DNA of 18,306 nucleotides. Source: Chloroflexi bacterium UBA6077 (GTDB taxonomy: Bacteria; Chloroflexota; UBA6077). The stretch lies in assembly GCA_002436065.1 (NCBI GenBank), contig DIXP01000091.1, forward strand, positions 1-18,306, in the 5' to 3' direction. The notes beneath the pieces are model-generated. The model worked only from the letters and a program-made list of their open reading frames with translations. It ran no database searches and was not told the DNA's origin. The position numbers were made by a program, and so were the translations under genes. This document shows, piece after piece, positions 6,237 to 14,433 of this stretch (positions are counted from its first letter, which is position 1; each line of letters starts with the position of its first letter).

Positions 6237-8312
6237 CTATGCCCTCTCCACCTGCACAAGGTTGGAGAAGAAGCATGCCCCTCCCGCCATGTCCGCTATG
6301 CGGGAGGGGGTGAGGCAGTTCACCGCCGACCCTGCCGCGTACTTCTGCCACCACAGCCCCTGGCTGGCCACCACCCCGGGCAGCACGGAGTCGACTACCC
6401 TGGCCATGAGGCGACACTCCCCCCGATCGTTCCACACCCGCACCGGGTCTCCGTCCCCTATTCCCCGTTCGGCGGCGTCCCGTGGGTGGATCTGCAGGTT
6501 TGGCTCGGCCTCCTTCTCCCTCATCAGGGGAATCTCGCAAAATGAGGAGTTGAGGAAGTGGTGGTTGGGCACGGCGACCATCTGCAGCGGGTAGCGACCG
6601 CGCAGCTCCTGATCGCCCTCCCTCCCCTCGATGGCCGGCTCGTAGGTGGGGAGCGGGTCCAGTCCCTCCTTCTCCATGCGTGAAGAGTAGAACTCGATCT
6701 TGCCCGAGGGCGATGGGAAGACCCCGTCCTTGTAGGCCAGGAAGGGTGTTCCCTGCAGCTTTAGCCGCACCACCCTCTCACGCTTCAGCCTCTCCACCGT
6801 CACCCCCTCCAGGAAGGGGTTGGCGGGGTTGTCCAGGCCGGCGACAGCGATGTCGTCGACGCTGTCCTGGAAGCATGGATCCTTGAATCCCATCTCTTCA
6901 GCCAGCAGGCGGAAGACCTCGTGGTTGGACCTGCTCTCACCCACTGGCGGGATCACCGGCTCGGAGTAGGAGGCGTAGAGGTGGAAGCTGGAAGTGTAGT
7001 AGTCGGCGTGCTCGAAGCAGGTGGTTGCTGGGAGGACGATGTCCGCGTACAGGGCGGTGTCGGTCATCACCTGCTCGTGGACCACCAGGAAGAGCTCCTC
7101 TCGGGAGAGACCGGCGACCACCTTGGCCTGCTCGGGGACGATCACGGCCGGATTGCAGCTCCAGACGTACATCGCACGGAATGGAGGATTGCGATCGGTG
7201 AGATGCGAGCCCAGCTGCGCCATGTTGATGCTGGGCAGGAGGCCGGTGGCAAGATCGGGCCGATCGAGGGCGCGCTCGTTCAGGGAGAAGTAGCCGCCGT
7301 TGCTGCGGAGCGCTCCCCCGCCCGGAACTCCCCAGGACCCCAGCAGGGCCGGGAGGAGAGACATGGTTCGAAGGGCCATCCCTCCCTTCTCGTGGTGCTG
7401 AGGGCCGTTGCCCAGGGCAATGAATGCGGGCTTGGTCGTCGCGTATCTCCTGGCGAGCCAGCGGACCCGCTCGGCAGGCACGCCGGTGATCCCCTCTACC
7501 CGCTCGGGCGAATACTCCTCAAGCCTGGGCAGCAGCCGCTCGAAACCGACCGTGTTTGCCGCGACGTAAGCGGCGTCGTGGAGACCCTCCTTGACGATGA
7601 CGTGCATCATTCCAAGGGCCAGCGCTGCATCGGTCCCTGGGTAGAGTTGGACGAAGTGGTCGGCCGCGCGAGCCGTCAGGTTGCGGTGGACGTCGATCAC
7701 GACGATCTCGGCTCCCTTTCGCCGAGCCTCCTGCGCCAGAGACATCATGTGGAGGTTGGTGCTCACGGCGTTGATGCCCCAGAGGATTACCAGCTGGCTG
7801 TCCGTGATCGTCTCCGGGTCCGCCCCCCGAATGGCCCCGATGGTGTAGGCGAATCCCTGCTGCCCGGCCGAGCTGCAGATGGTCCGGGTGTGGGTTGCCG
7901 CCCCCAGCCGGTTGAAGAATCGCCATCCCACCGGCCAGCGCTGCACGATGCCCATGGTGCCGCCGTAGCAGTATCGGAGGATGGCCTCGGGGCCGTAGCG
8001 GTCGCTGATCTCCCCGAAACGGCCGGCGATGGTGGAGAGAGCCTCCTCCCAGGATATCCGCTGGAACTGCCCGCTTCCCTTGGGACCCACCCGCTTCAGA
8101 GGATGGAGCAGCCTCTCCGAGCCGTAGAGTCGGGTGGGATACTCCATGACCTTGCGGCAGATGGAGCCACGAGTTGCCGGGTGGTTGGCATCTCCGCGGA
8201 CGGCCACCACCCTCCCGTTCTCGACCTCCGCCACAAGCCCGCATCGGTCGGGGCAGTCGTGGGGGCAGATCAGCTTACGGGCTTCGCGTGCGGCTCCAGC
8301 AGCCTGTGACAT
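6237..8312 (-). CDS. Molybdopterin oxidoreductase catalytic subunit with N-terminal [4Fe-4S] site
   Basis: This 691-residue member of the DMSO-reductase superfamily binds bis-MGD and a [4Fe-4S] cluster. Cluster ligands are Cys16, Cys20, Cys24 and Cys52 (CPHDCPDRCG ... GSICRK). The segment TRTICSSAG places Cys146, Ser147 or Ser148 at the likely molybdenum-ligand position, so the ligand type cannot be settled by eye. The C-terminal dinucleotide-binding domain occupies about 570-691. No twin-arginine signal precedes the cluster, so the enzyme should be cytoplasmic. No iron-sulfur B subunit, membrane anchor or chaperone gene adjoins it, unlike formate dehydrogenase, polysulfide reductase or DMSO reductase operons. 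AAGGAGG eight bases before the ATG supports the start. The substrate is unknown; it fits the uncharacterised MopB branch. Confidence 0.9.
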   Translation of the reverse strand: MSQAAGAAREARKLICPHDCPDRCGLVAEVENGRVVAVRGDANHPATRGSICRKVMEYPTRLYGSERLLHPLKRVGPKGSGQFQRISWEEALSTIAGRFGEISDRYGPEAILRYCYGGTMGIVQRWPVGWRFFNRLGAATHTRTICSSAGQQGFAYTIGAIRGADPETITDSQLVILWGINAVSTNLHMMSLAQEARRKGAEIVVIDVHRNLTARAADHFVQLYPGTDAALALGMMHVIVKEGLHDAAYVAANTVGFERLLPRLEEYSPERVEGITGVPAERVRWLARRYATTKPAFIALGNGPQHHEKGGMALRTMSLLPALLGSWGVPGGGALRSNGGYFSLNERALDRPDLATGLLPSINMAQLGSHLTDRNPPFRAMYVWSCNPAVIVPEQAKVVAGLSREELFLVVHEQVMTDTALYADIVLPATTCFEHADYYTSSFHLYASYSEPVIPPVGESRSNHEVFRLLAEEMGFKDPCFQDSVDDIAVAGLDNPANPFLEGVTVERLKRERVVRLKLQGTPFLAYKDGVFPSPSGKIEFYSSRMEKEGLDPLPTYEPAIEGREGDQELRGRYPLQMVAVPNHHFLNSSFCEIPLMREKEAEPNLQIHPRDAAERGIGDGDPVRVWNDRGECRLMARVVDSVLPGVVASQGLWWQKYAAGSAVNCLTPSRIADMAGGACFFSNLVQVERA

Positions 8313-8340
8313 GGCGGCGCCTCCTTCCAGCCTGGGCGGT

Positions 8341-8374
8341 GATCGGTCCGATCGGAACAGTTGGCGAGATTATA
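8341..8374 (-). promoter_or_regulatory. Possible promoter and palindromic operator upstream of the molybdoenzyme gene
   Basis: On the - strand a perfect TATAAT (8374-8369) stands about 57 bases before the start codon. The expected -35 position holds nothing close to TTGACA, so an activator or another factor would be needed. Just downstream, where the transcript would begin, is the palindrome GATCGG-T-CCGATC (8341-8353), overlapping CCGATCGG (8348-8355). Its position fits a repressor site. Both calls rest on pattern alone. Confidence 0.3.
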
Positions 8375-8588
8375 GCTGCCGCTCAGAACTGGGCATAGAC
8401 TGAGAATTCCTCCCCAGCCATGAACGGCTGACACTCAACGCAAAGGCTGGGCTTCGGTGTACACTACGGTGGCCAAGGCGTTCCCTTCCCGCGGATGTCC
8501 CCGCCGCCGTTTGCCAGAATGGATTCCCGCGGAACTGTGGATCAAAGGCGGCTATGCCGAGGTAAAGATATGAGGGGTGAGAGACTCC

Positions 8589-9569
8589 ATGGATGCAAAC
8601 CGGATTGAACGAACGGCTGTGATCGGTGGCGGACTGATGGGAGTGGGTTTTGCCCACATCCTTGGCCAGGCTGGGTGCCAGGTCCGCGTTGTCGATGTCT
8701 CGGACCAACTGCTGGAGAGGTCCATGCAGAGGGTCAAGGATAGCCTTGGACTCTTTGCGCGCCACGGCCTCCTCGCACAGGACCAGGTGGGACCTATTCT
8801 CAGCCGCATCACGGGGACAACTTCCTTGCAGGAGGCTACCAGGGACGCCCAGTTCGTCATCGAGGCGACCGTCGAGGAGCTGCCTCTCAAGCAAGACGTT
8901 TTCGAAAAGCTCGATCGGTATAGCCCGCCCGAGGCCATTCTTGCCACGAACACCTCCAGCTTGAAGGTGGGCGATATCGCGCAACGGGTGGGAAGGCCGG
9001 AGCGAGTGGTGGGTTCCCACTTCTTCTACCCTCACACAGTGGTGCCCCTGGTAGAGGTGGTGTACGGCCCCAGCACATCGGACGGGGTGGTGGAGACCAC
9101 GGCGGCATTCTGGAAGCGCTGCGGCAAGGCGCCGGTGATCTGCCGCAAGGATGTGAACGGCTTCATCGTCAACCGCATCCAGGCTGCCATCGCGAGGGAG
9201 GCTACGTCCATGGTAGCCAATGGGGTTGCCAGCGCCGGCGATGTGGACAGGGCAATCCGGTTGGGGATGGGGGTGCGGCTGCCCTTGGTGGGCACCCTGG
9301 AGCAGCGGGACTGGGGAGGGCTGGACATCCACTACGCCGCTGCCCAGTCGGTCTATCCCACCCTGGAGAACGCCACCGGCCCGCTTCCACTGCTGGTGGA
9401 AAAGATATCCCGCGGGGAGATAGGCGCCAAGGCGGGCAAGGGCTTCTACGACTGGACGGGCAAGGATGTGAATGCCCTGAGGCTGAAGAAGGAGGAGCGA
9501 TTACTCCTCCTGATCAAGGCCCTCAAGGAGATCATGCCCGAGGATGACGACCTGGTGAACAACCAGTAG
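8589..9569 (+). CDS. 3-hydroxyacyl-CoA dehydrogenase (single-function, NAD-dependent)
   Basis: This cytoplasmic enzyme oxidises 3-hydroxyacyl-CoA to 3-oxoacyl-CoA with NAD, as in beta-oxidation or, in reverse, in butyryl-CoA-type pathways. It has 326 residues from the chosen start. The Rossmann loop GGGLMGVG is at 13-20. The catalytic pair is His144 (GSHFFYPH) and Glu156 (PLVEVV), twelve residues apart as in characterised family members. The C-terminal domain has NGFIVNRI and GAKAGKGFYDW, also typical. The ATG at 8589 has AGGGGTGA eight bases upstream; a GTG at 8577 would add four residues. No thiolase, enoyl-CoA hydratase or acyl-CoA dehydrogenase gene is nearby, so its pathway is not indicated. 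It runs divergently from the molybdoenzyme, and their shared region (8313-8588) includes a direct repeat TTCCCGCGGA at 8486 and 8524. Confidence 0.92.
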   Translation: MDANRIERTAVIGGGLMGVGFAHILGQAGCQVRVVDVSDQLLERSMQRVKDSLGLFARHGLLAQDQVGPILSRITGTTSLQEATRDAQFVIEATVEELPLKQDVFEKLDRYSPPEAILATNTSSLKVGDIAQRVGRPERVVGSHFFYPHTVVPLVEVVYGPSTSDGVVETTAAFWKRCGKAPVICRKDVNGFIVNRIQAAIAREATSMVANGVASAGDVDRAIRLGMGVRLPLVGTLEQRDWGGLDIHYAAAQSVYPTLENATGPLPLLVEKISRGEIGAKAGKGFYDWTGKDVNALRLKKEERLLLLIKALKEIMPEDDDLVNNQ

Positions 9570-9685
9570 GAGCCTGCGATCACAGAGATGGGGCTTTCCC
9601 CTGCTGCCGGATCCCCGCGAGGGCTAGCGACGACACGCTGTACGACCCGCGACCGCGAACAAGATATGGGAAAGGAGGAGCTGTC

Positions 9686-11449
9686 ATGGCACAGTCCGAA
9701 GCGATCCAGGAACATGCCGTGCTGAACGACATTTCGGCCGACGAGCCCTGGGCGCTGGTCGAAACCTTCTCCAAGATCGTCCGGCTCTCGGGCACGCCCG
9801 AGGAGAGAAAGGCGATCGACTACCTGGAGGGTCGCCTCAAGGCTCTCGGGATCCCCTATACCCTCTACGAACCCGAGCTCTACGTTAGCCTGCCGGAGTG
9901 GGCAAAGCTGGAGCTGCTTTCCAGTGGCGGGCCTCAGATCAGGTGTAAGACCCCGGCCTTCTCCGCCTCCGGCACGGTGGAGGGCGAGCTGGTCTATATC
10001 CCTGCGGGACTGGCTACCGGCATCGGTGATTTCTTCTACTCCAGTGCTCAGGACGAGATCACCGACGTCAGAGGCAAGATCGTCATCACCGAGGGAATGT
10101 CGTTGCCCAAGGTGATCAGGGACTACGAGGACCGCGGCGCCATCGGCCAGATCTACATCAACCCCGACCCCGAGGTCATCCACGAGCTGATGGCCACCAC
10201 CCTCTGGGGTATCCCGACCCTCGAGAACCTCAAGGCAAAGCCGGGTACCCCGATCGTCAACGTCAACAGCACGGGTGGCCAGGCGCTCAAGGACCTCGCC
10301 GCCAGGGGGGCGGTCAAGGTCAGGATGACGACGAAGCTGGACGAGGGCTGGAAGAAGTCCGCCATCCCGGTAGCCGAAATCCGCGGCACGGAGGAGCCGG
10401 AGAAATTCCTGCTGCTCCACGGACACCTCGACTCCTGGCACTATGGCGTCACCGACAACGCAACCGGAAATGCCGGCAAGCTGGAACTGGCCCGCGTCCT
10501 GAACGCTCACAGCGACCGGCTGAAGCGGAGCGTCCGGATCGCCTGGTGGTCCGGCCACTCCCACGGGCGCTACGCGGGCTCCACCTGGTACGCCGACAAC
10601 TTCGGCCTTGACATCGAGAAGAACTGCATAGCCCAGGTGAACATGGACTCCCCGGGCGCCAGATGGGCGACCGCCTATGATGAGATGATGTGGATGGCCG
10701 AGGTGGACGATCTCTGCCGCAAGGCTATCTCCGACGTCACGGGGCAGACCTCGAAGGCGATGCGTCCCATTCGGGCAGGCGACTACTCCTTCAACAATAT
10801 CGGCGTCACCTCCTTCTACATGCTCTCCTCCAACATCCCGGCGGACCAGCGCAAGGAGATGGGTATGTATGCGGTGGGCGGCAGCGGTGGTAACTCCCGG
10901 GCTTGGCACAACGAGGGCGACGTGCTGGACGCTGCGGATCCGGACATCCTGGTCCGAGACATCAAGGTATACGGGGCCAGCATCCTCCGCGTGGTCAACG
11001 CTACGGTGCTTCCCTTCGATTTCGTGAAGACCGTGGACGAGTCTAAGGACATCGTCCAGAAGTATCAGGATGCCGCCGGGGACAGGTTCGACCTCCAGCC
11101 TGTCATGCAGCAGCTTTCCAGCCTCCGTGACAGACTGGTCGCCTTCAACGCCGTGGCGGCGAAGGCCGGCCAGTCGGGAGACAGGGCCCAGGCGAAGCGG
11201 GTCAACGAGGCCCTCGTGGAGCTCGGGCGGCTGCTGATCCCGATCAGTTACGCTAAGCGAGAGATCTTCGAGCACGACCCGGCGTATGAGGTGCCCGCCT
11301 TCGCGGAGATCGCGCCCGCAGCTGACCTGCCCCGATACGACGGCCGCATCGAGCAGGGTTTCCTGAAGAATCAGCTGGTACGCGGCCGCAACAAGGTGCT
11401 TCTCCGCCTCAACCAGTGCGAGGAGCTGATAGCCTCATCCGTCTCATAG
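9686..11449 (+). CDS. Large M28-fold peptidase-like protein with PA-type insert and altered active site (copy A)
   Basis: This 587-residue protein is of the M28 zinc exopeptidase superfamily, with a PA-like domain at about 120-215 inserted before the catalytic core and a helical C-terminal region (about 430-587) like the dimerisation domain of large M28 proteins. Metal-site residues visible are His247 and Asp249 (GHLDSW), bridging Asp257 (TDNATG), Asp321 (NMDSPG) and His408 (AWHNEGD). Where M28 enzymes have the Glu-Glu pair (general base and metal ligand), the sequence is WWSGHSHGRYAGS, giving His291-Ser292-His293. No signal peptide is present, so it should act in the cytoplasm. AAAGGAGG before the ATG fixes the start. 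It faces a paralogue across a shared terminator. It may cleave a peptide or amide bond with an unusual metal site, or may not be a peptidase at all. Confidence 0.85.
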   Translation: MAQSEAIQEHAVLNDISADEPWALVETFSKIVRLSGTPEERKAIDYLEGRLKALGIPYTLYEPELYVSLPEWAKLELLSSGGPQIRCKTPAFSASGTVEGELVYIPAGLATGIGDFFYSSAQDEITDVRGKIVITEGMSLPKVIRDYEDRGAIGQIYINPDPEVIHELMATTLWGIPTLENLKAKPGTPIVNVNSTGGQALKDLAARGAVKVRMTTKLDEGWKKSAIPVAEIRGTEEPEKFLLLHGHLDSWHYGVTDNATGNAGKLELARVLNAHSDRLKRSVRIAWWSGHSHGRYAGSTWYADNFGLDIEKNCIAQVNMDSPGARWATAYDEMMWMAEVDDLCRKAISDVTGQTSKAMRPIRAGDYSFNNIGVTSFYMLSSNIPADQRKEMGMYAVGGSGGNSRAWHNEGDVLDAADPDILVRDIKVYGASILRVVNATVLPFDFVKTVDESKDIVQKYQDAAGDRFDLQPVMQQLSSLRDRLVAFNAVAAKAGQSGDRAQAKRVNEALVELGRLLIPISYAKREIFEHDPAYEVPAFAEIAPAADLPRYDGRIEQGFLKNQLVRGRNKVLLRLNQCEELIASSVS

Positions 11450-11469
11450 CCAATCCGAACCGGTCATGG

Positions 11470-11506
11470 CGCTGGGGCTGGAACGTGTGTTCCAGCCCCA
11501 GCGTTT
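11470..11506 (+). terminator. Intrinsic terminator between the convergent M28-like genes
   Basis: A perfect 14-bp GC-rich stem (11470-11483 with 11490-11503) encloses the six-base loop CGTGTG and is followed on the + strand by TTTCT. It begins 21 bp after the stop of copy A. On the other strand the hairpin is equally strong but lacks a T run, so it may also serve, less efficiently, the - strand operon ending at 11529. Confidence 0.85.
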
Positions 11507-11528
11507 CTCCGTGTCCAGGCGTCTTAGG

Positions 11529-13253
11529 CTAACCCTCCAACGTCTTCAAGCTCTTTTCGATCAGTTCCGTAGCCTCATTCAGGGCGTGGAGCACCCGGGT
11601 TCGCTCTCGGACCATCTTTCTCTCTAGGAACCTGTACTCGTTGCTCTCACGGTCCATACCTGCCATCTGCGCGACCGGTTGCAGCCTCGGAAGCGGCGGG
11701 ATCGGTATCGCGAGGTCTGTCTCGAACCGGTCCACCGCCGAATAGCCTGCCGGCATCAGGATTCGGCCCAGCTTTACTATGCACTCGTTCAGCGCCATCG
11801 CCCTGTCGGAGCCCGGCCCGGCGCTTGCCTGCTCGGCTGCCCTCCGCAGCTCGGCCGCCCTACTCTTCAATAGCTCGGCGCTCTCGATTGCAGGCATCAG
11901 GTCGAAGGCGTCCCCCGCCTTCTCCTGCAGACCGGACAACAGTCTGGCGAATTCTTCGGCCACCGGCACGTAGCTCATCGGAAGCACCGGCGCGGTGCAC
12001 AGCCGCCATAGCGTCGCCATGTAGATCTGGGTGTCCTTCAGCAGGATGTCTCTGTCGATCTTGTCCATGGTATCGGCTGCAGTGTGCCAGAACCACGACA
12101 GGCCGGAGATGAACACACCCGCGCCCTCCCCCTTAGGCGCTCTTGATAGCAGCTGGTACAGCGCGGGCAGCCCGATGCCCCAGAACGACTGGTCGCCACT
12201 TCGGCCGATCCTCTGGTAGTTGGGCCTCTGGCCGGTGTACTTCTCGATCACCTCCCGTCCCAGGTCGTACAGCTCCGCAGAGCACTCCACCTCGGAGTAG
12301 TCGGTAGCACCCACGCACCCGAGGGAGTCCACGTTCAGGTTTACCACCGCGTTCCGGTCTAAATCCTCCCAGTTGTAGTCGGCGTACCAGTTGGACCCCG
12401 AGTAACGGCCGTGGGAGTGGCCCGACCACCAGATGAACCGCACGCCCCTCTTGAGTTCGTCCCTGTGCTTCGCCAGAACCCTCGCCGTCTCCAGCATGCA
12501 CGCGTTGGCGGTCGCGTTGTCGGAGGCGCCCTCGTGCCAGGAGTCGAGGTGGCCGTTGAACATGACAAATTTGTCCGGCTCTACCTTCCCCTTCACGTCG
12601 GCGATGGCAAGCGGAACCTTCTTGAAGCCCGTCCAGGTCTCCGTCTCCAGGCGGACCTTTACCGGCCCCTTCGCGCACAGCGCCTTCAGGTACTCTCCGT
12701 TCTCCTGGTTCATGGAGACGACCGGCGTCTTGGGTATGCGCCCCGCGCTCTCCGGCACCGGCTGCCCCCAAATGGTTGAGACAATCATGTTCCTCGGCAG
12801 GTCACTCGCGTTTACGAACAGCTGGCCGGCGGCCCCCCTCTGCTCGGTGCCGTAAACGGTAGCGGGCAACGCCAAGCCGTCCTGCACAACGATCCTCCCG
12901 CGAACGTCCAGGTTGCTACCCTCGGGCAGGTAGACAAGCTCCGCCTCCAGACCGCCCGGTGGGGTAGTCACTGAGAACGAGTGGGTGATGCAGCTGACAT
13001 CCCTGCTCTCCGGCGACAGCACCGTCAGAGCGCCCTTGATCGGCAGCGAGATGTAGTTCTCGATCCACTGGATCTTTGTGTCGTAGCCCCAGTCCTCCAT
13101 CAACTGCTTGAAGTACCCTACGGCCTTCGCCTCCGCCTCATTGCCTGACAGCCGCTCCTCCGCCGCGATGGTCGCCGTGTGCTTCATCAGTTCGTCAGCG
13201 GATACCTCCGCCACCACCTGCTGCTCTCTTTCCCTCTCACCTACCAGCATCAT
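11529..13253 (-). CDS. Large M28-fold peptidase-like protein with altered active site (copy B)
   Basis: This 574-residue paralogue of the + strand M28-like gene aligns with it along its length, including the PA-like insert and the helical C-terminal part. Metal-site residues are His235 and Asp237 (GHLDSW), Asp245 (SDNATA), Asp309 (NVDSLG) and His390 (WFWHTAADTMDKID), the last a classical M28 ending. The Glu-Glu motif is again replaced: WWSGHSHGRYSGS gives His279-Ser280-His281. There is no signal peptide. GGGAGG stands about seven bases before the first of two adjacent ATG codons. The gene starts 13 bp after the M20 peptidase and is the last gene of the - strand unit, so it probably works on the same substrate or its product. 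Superfamily is certain; reaction unknown. Confidence 0.85.
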   Translation of the reverse strand: MMLVGEREREQQVVAEVSADELMKHTATIAAEERLSGNEAEAKAVGYFKQLMEDWGYDTKIQWIENYISLPIKGALTVLSPESRDVSCITHSFSVTTPPGGLEAELVYLPEGSNLDVRGRIVVQDGLALPATVYGTEQRGAAGQLFVNASDLPRNMIVSTIWGQPVPESAGRIPKTPVVSMNQENGEYLKALCAKGPVKVRLETETWTGFKKVPLAIADVKGKVEPDKFVMFNGHLDSWHEGASDNATANACMLETARVLAKHRDELKRGVRFIWWSGHSHGRYSGSNWYADYNWEDLDRNAVVNLNVDSLGCVGATDYSEVECSAELYDLGREVIEKYTGQRPNYQRIGRSGDQSFWGIGLPALYQLLSRAPKGEGAGVFISGLSWFWHTAADTMDKIDRDILLKDTQIYMATLWRLCTAPVLPMSYVPVAEEFARLLSGLQEKAGDAFDLMPAIESAELLKSRAAELRRAAEQASAGPGSDRAMALNECIVKLGRILMPAGYSAVDRFETDLAIPIPPLPRLQPVAQMAGMDRESNEYRFLERKMVRERTRVLHALNEATELIEKSLKTLEG

Positions 13254-13266
13254 GGTTTGCCTCCCT

Positions 13267-14433
13267 TTACCTGTCCAGAGTCTCTATTACCGTCGGCCAC
13301 AGATCCAGGAAGAGCGCGGTCACCTTCGTCCGCTCGGCCAGCGTTGCCACTTCGATGAACTCCCGGTCACTGTGCGTCTCGCTCCCTTTCGGGCCCATGC
13401 CGTCCACCGTGGGTGTGTGCTGCGAGGTGTGGTTGCCGTCCGAACCTCCGCCTGTCAGTATCCCCTTCAGATCGAGCCCCAGTTGCCGCCCGGCCGCCTG
13501 GACGGCCTCTAGCAGCTTCCGAGAGGCTGGGGTCTCCACCATGGGCGGAAAATCCAGCCCACCGCTCAACTCCGCGGTCGTGTCGGGCACCGTGCTGCTG
13601 CCGGCAATCTCCCGCATCCGGGCATCCACCCTTGCCGCTTCCCCTATGTCGGGCACTCTCAGGTCGATCTCGGCGTACGCCGTCTCGGCCACCACGTTGG
13701 AGCGCTCTCCTCCCTTAACCAGGCCGACGTTCAACGTTGTCCCTGTCCCGAAGTCCGTTAATCCGTGGATGGCTATGATCTTGTGCGCTAGCTCCCCGAC
13801 CGCGCTCCTCCCTGCCTCCGGCTGTGCCCCTGCGTGGGCAGCCCTGCCGTGCACGGTCAGGTAGTACTTCCCCACCCCTTTGCGGCGGGCTACGTACTCC
13901 CCGCCCGGCCTTGCGGGCTCGAACACGCAGGCGCTATCGGCTCTCTTCGCCTCCGCCTCGATGATCGTCTTCGACGTCGGCGACAGCACCTCCTCGTCCG
14001 AGTTGAAGATAACTGTCATGCTCACTTCGCCGTAGAAGCGGCTGCCAGTCTCCTTCAACGCCTCCAGGGCGTACAGGAGTGACACGTCCCCACCCTTCAT
14101 GTCCAGCACGCCCGGTCCGTACGCCCTGCCACCCTCAATCCTGAACGGGCGCCGGGCGGCCGTGCCCGCCGGAAACACCGTGTCCATGTGGCCGACGAAG
14201 AGAATCCTTCTGCTTCCCTTTCCGAGCTTTCGGGCCACGAGGTGGTCGCCGTACTGAGTCTGAGGCGACCTCTCAACCTGGAAACCGAGTTGCCGCAGCC
14301 GTCCGGAGAGCAGTTCTCCTACCGCGTCCACGCCCGCCTTGTCGTGGGTGCCTGAGTCGATGTTGACCACCTTCTCCAGGAAGGCCAGCATCTCCGCCTC
14401 TCTTCCGTCGATGTACTCGGTTAGCTTCTTCAT
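13267..14433 (-). CDS. M20-family metallopeptidase (glutamate carboxypeptidase/ArgE-DapE type)
   Basis: This 388-residue cytoplasmic di-zinc hydrolase removes a C-terminal amino acid or an N-acyl group from a small substrate. All expected catalytic features are visible: His82 and Asp84 (GHMDTVFP), bridging Asp111 (GVLDMKGG), the pair Glu147-Glu148 (NSDEEV), Glu172 (FEP) and the late His in GSETHSD. The dimerisation lid lies between, from about GVGKYYLTVHGRAAHAG. HMDTVFP and YGPGVLDMKGG are closest to carboxypeptidase G2-like members. I chose ATG 14433, which overlaps the SDR stop as ATGA; the longer frame from 14466 would run into the SDR gene and has no advantage. It is therefore coupled to the SDR upstream and lies 13 bp before the M28-like copy B. 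Confidence 0.92.
   Translation of the reverse strand: MKKLTEYIDGREAEMLAFLEKVVNIDSGTHDKAGVDAVGELLSGRLRQLGFQVERSPQTQYGDHLVARKLGKGSRRILFVGHMDTVFPAGTAARRPFRIEGGRAYGPGVLDMKGGDVSLLYALEALKETGSRFYGEVSMTVIFNSDEEVLSPTSKTIIEAEAKRADSACVFEPARPGGEYVARRKGVGKYYLTVHGRAAHAGAQPEAGRSAVGELAHKIIAIHGLTDFGTGTTLNVGLVKGGERSNVVAETAYAEIDLRVPDIGEAARVDARMREIAGSSTVPDTTAELSGGLDFPPMVETPASRKLLEAVQAAGRQLGLDLKGILTGGGSDGNHTSQHTPTVDGMGPKGSETHSDREFIEVATLAERTKVTALFLDLWPTVIETLDR

Noticed and set aside
6921..8309. Long + strand frame opposite the molybdoenzyme
   Set aside because: The - strand has the complete [4Fe-4S] and molybdopterin motifs; the + strand product is low-complexity shadow sequence.
9446..11275. Very long - strand frame opposite the M28-like copy A
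   Set aside because: It is a shadow of a high-GC gene: the + strand frame carries clear M28 motifs and a ribosome site, while the antisense translation shows no family features.
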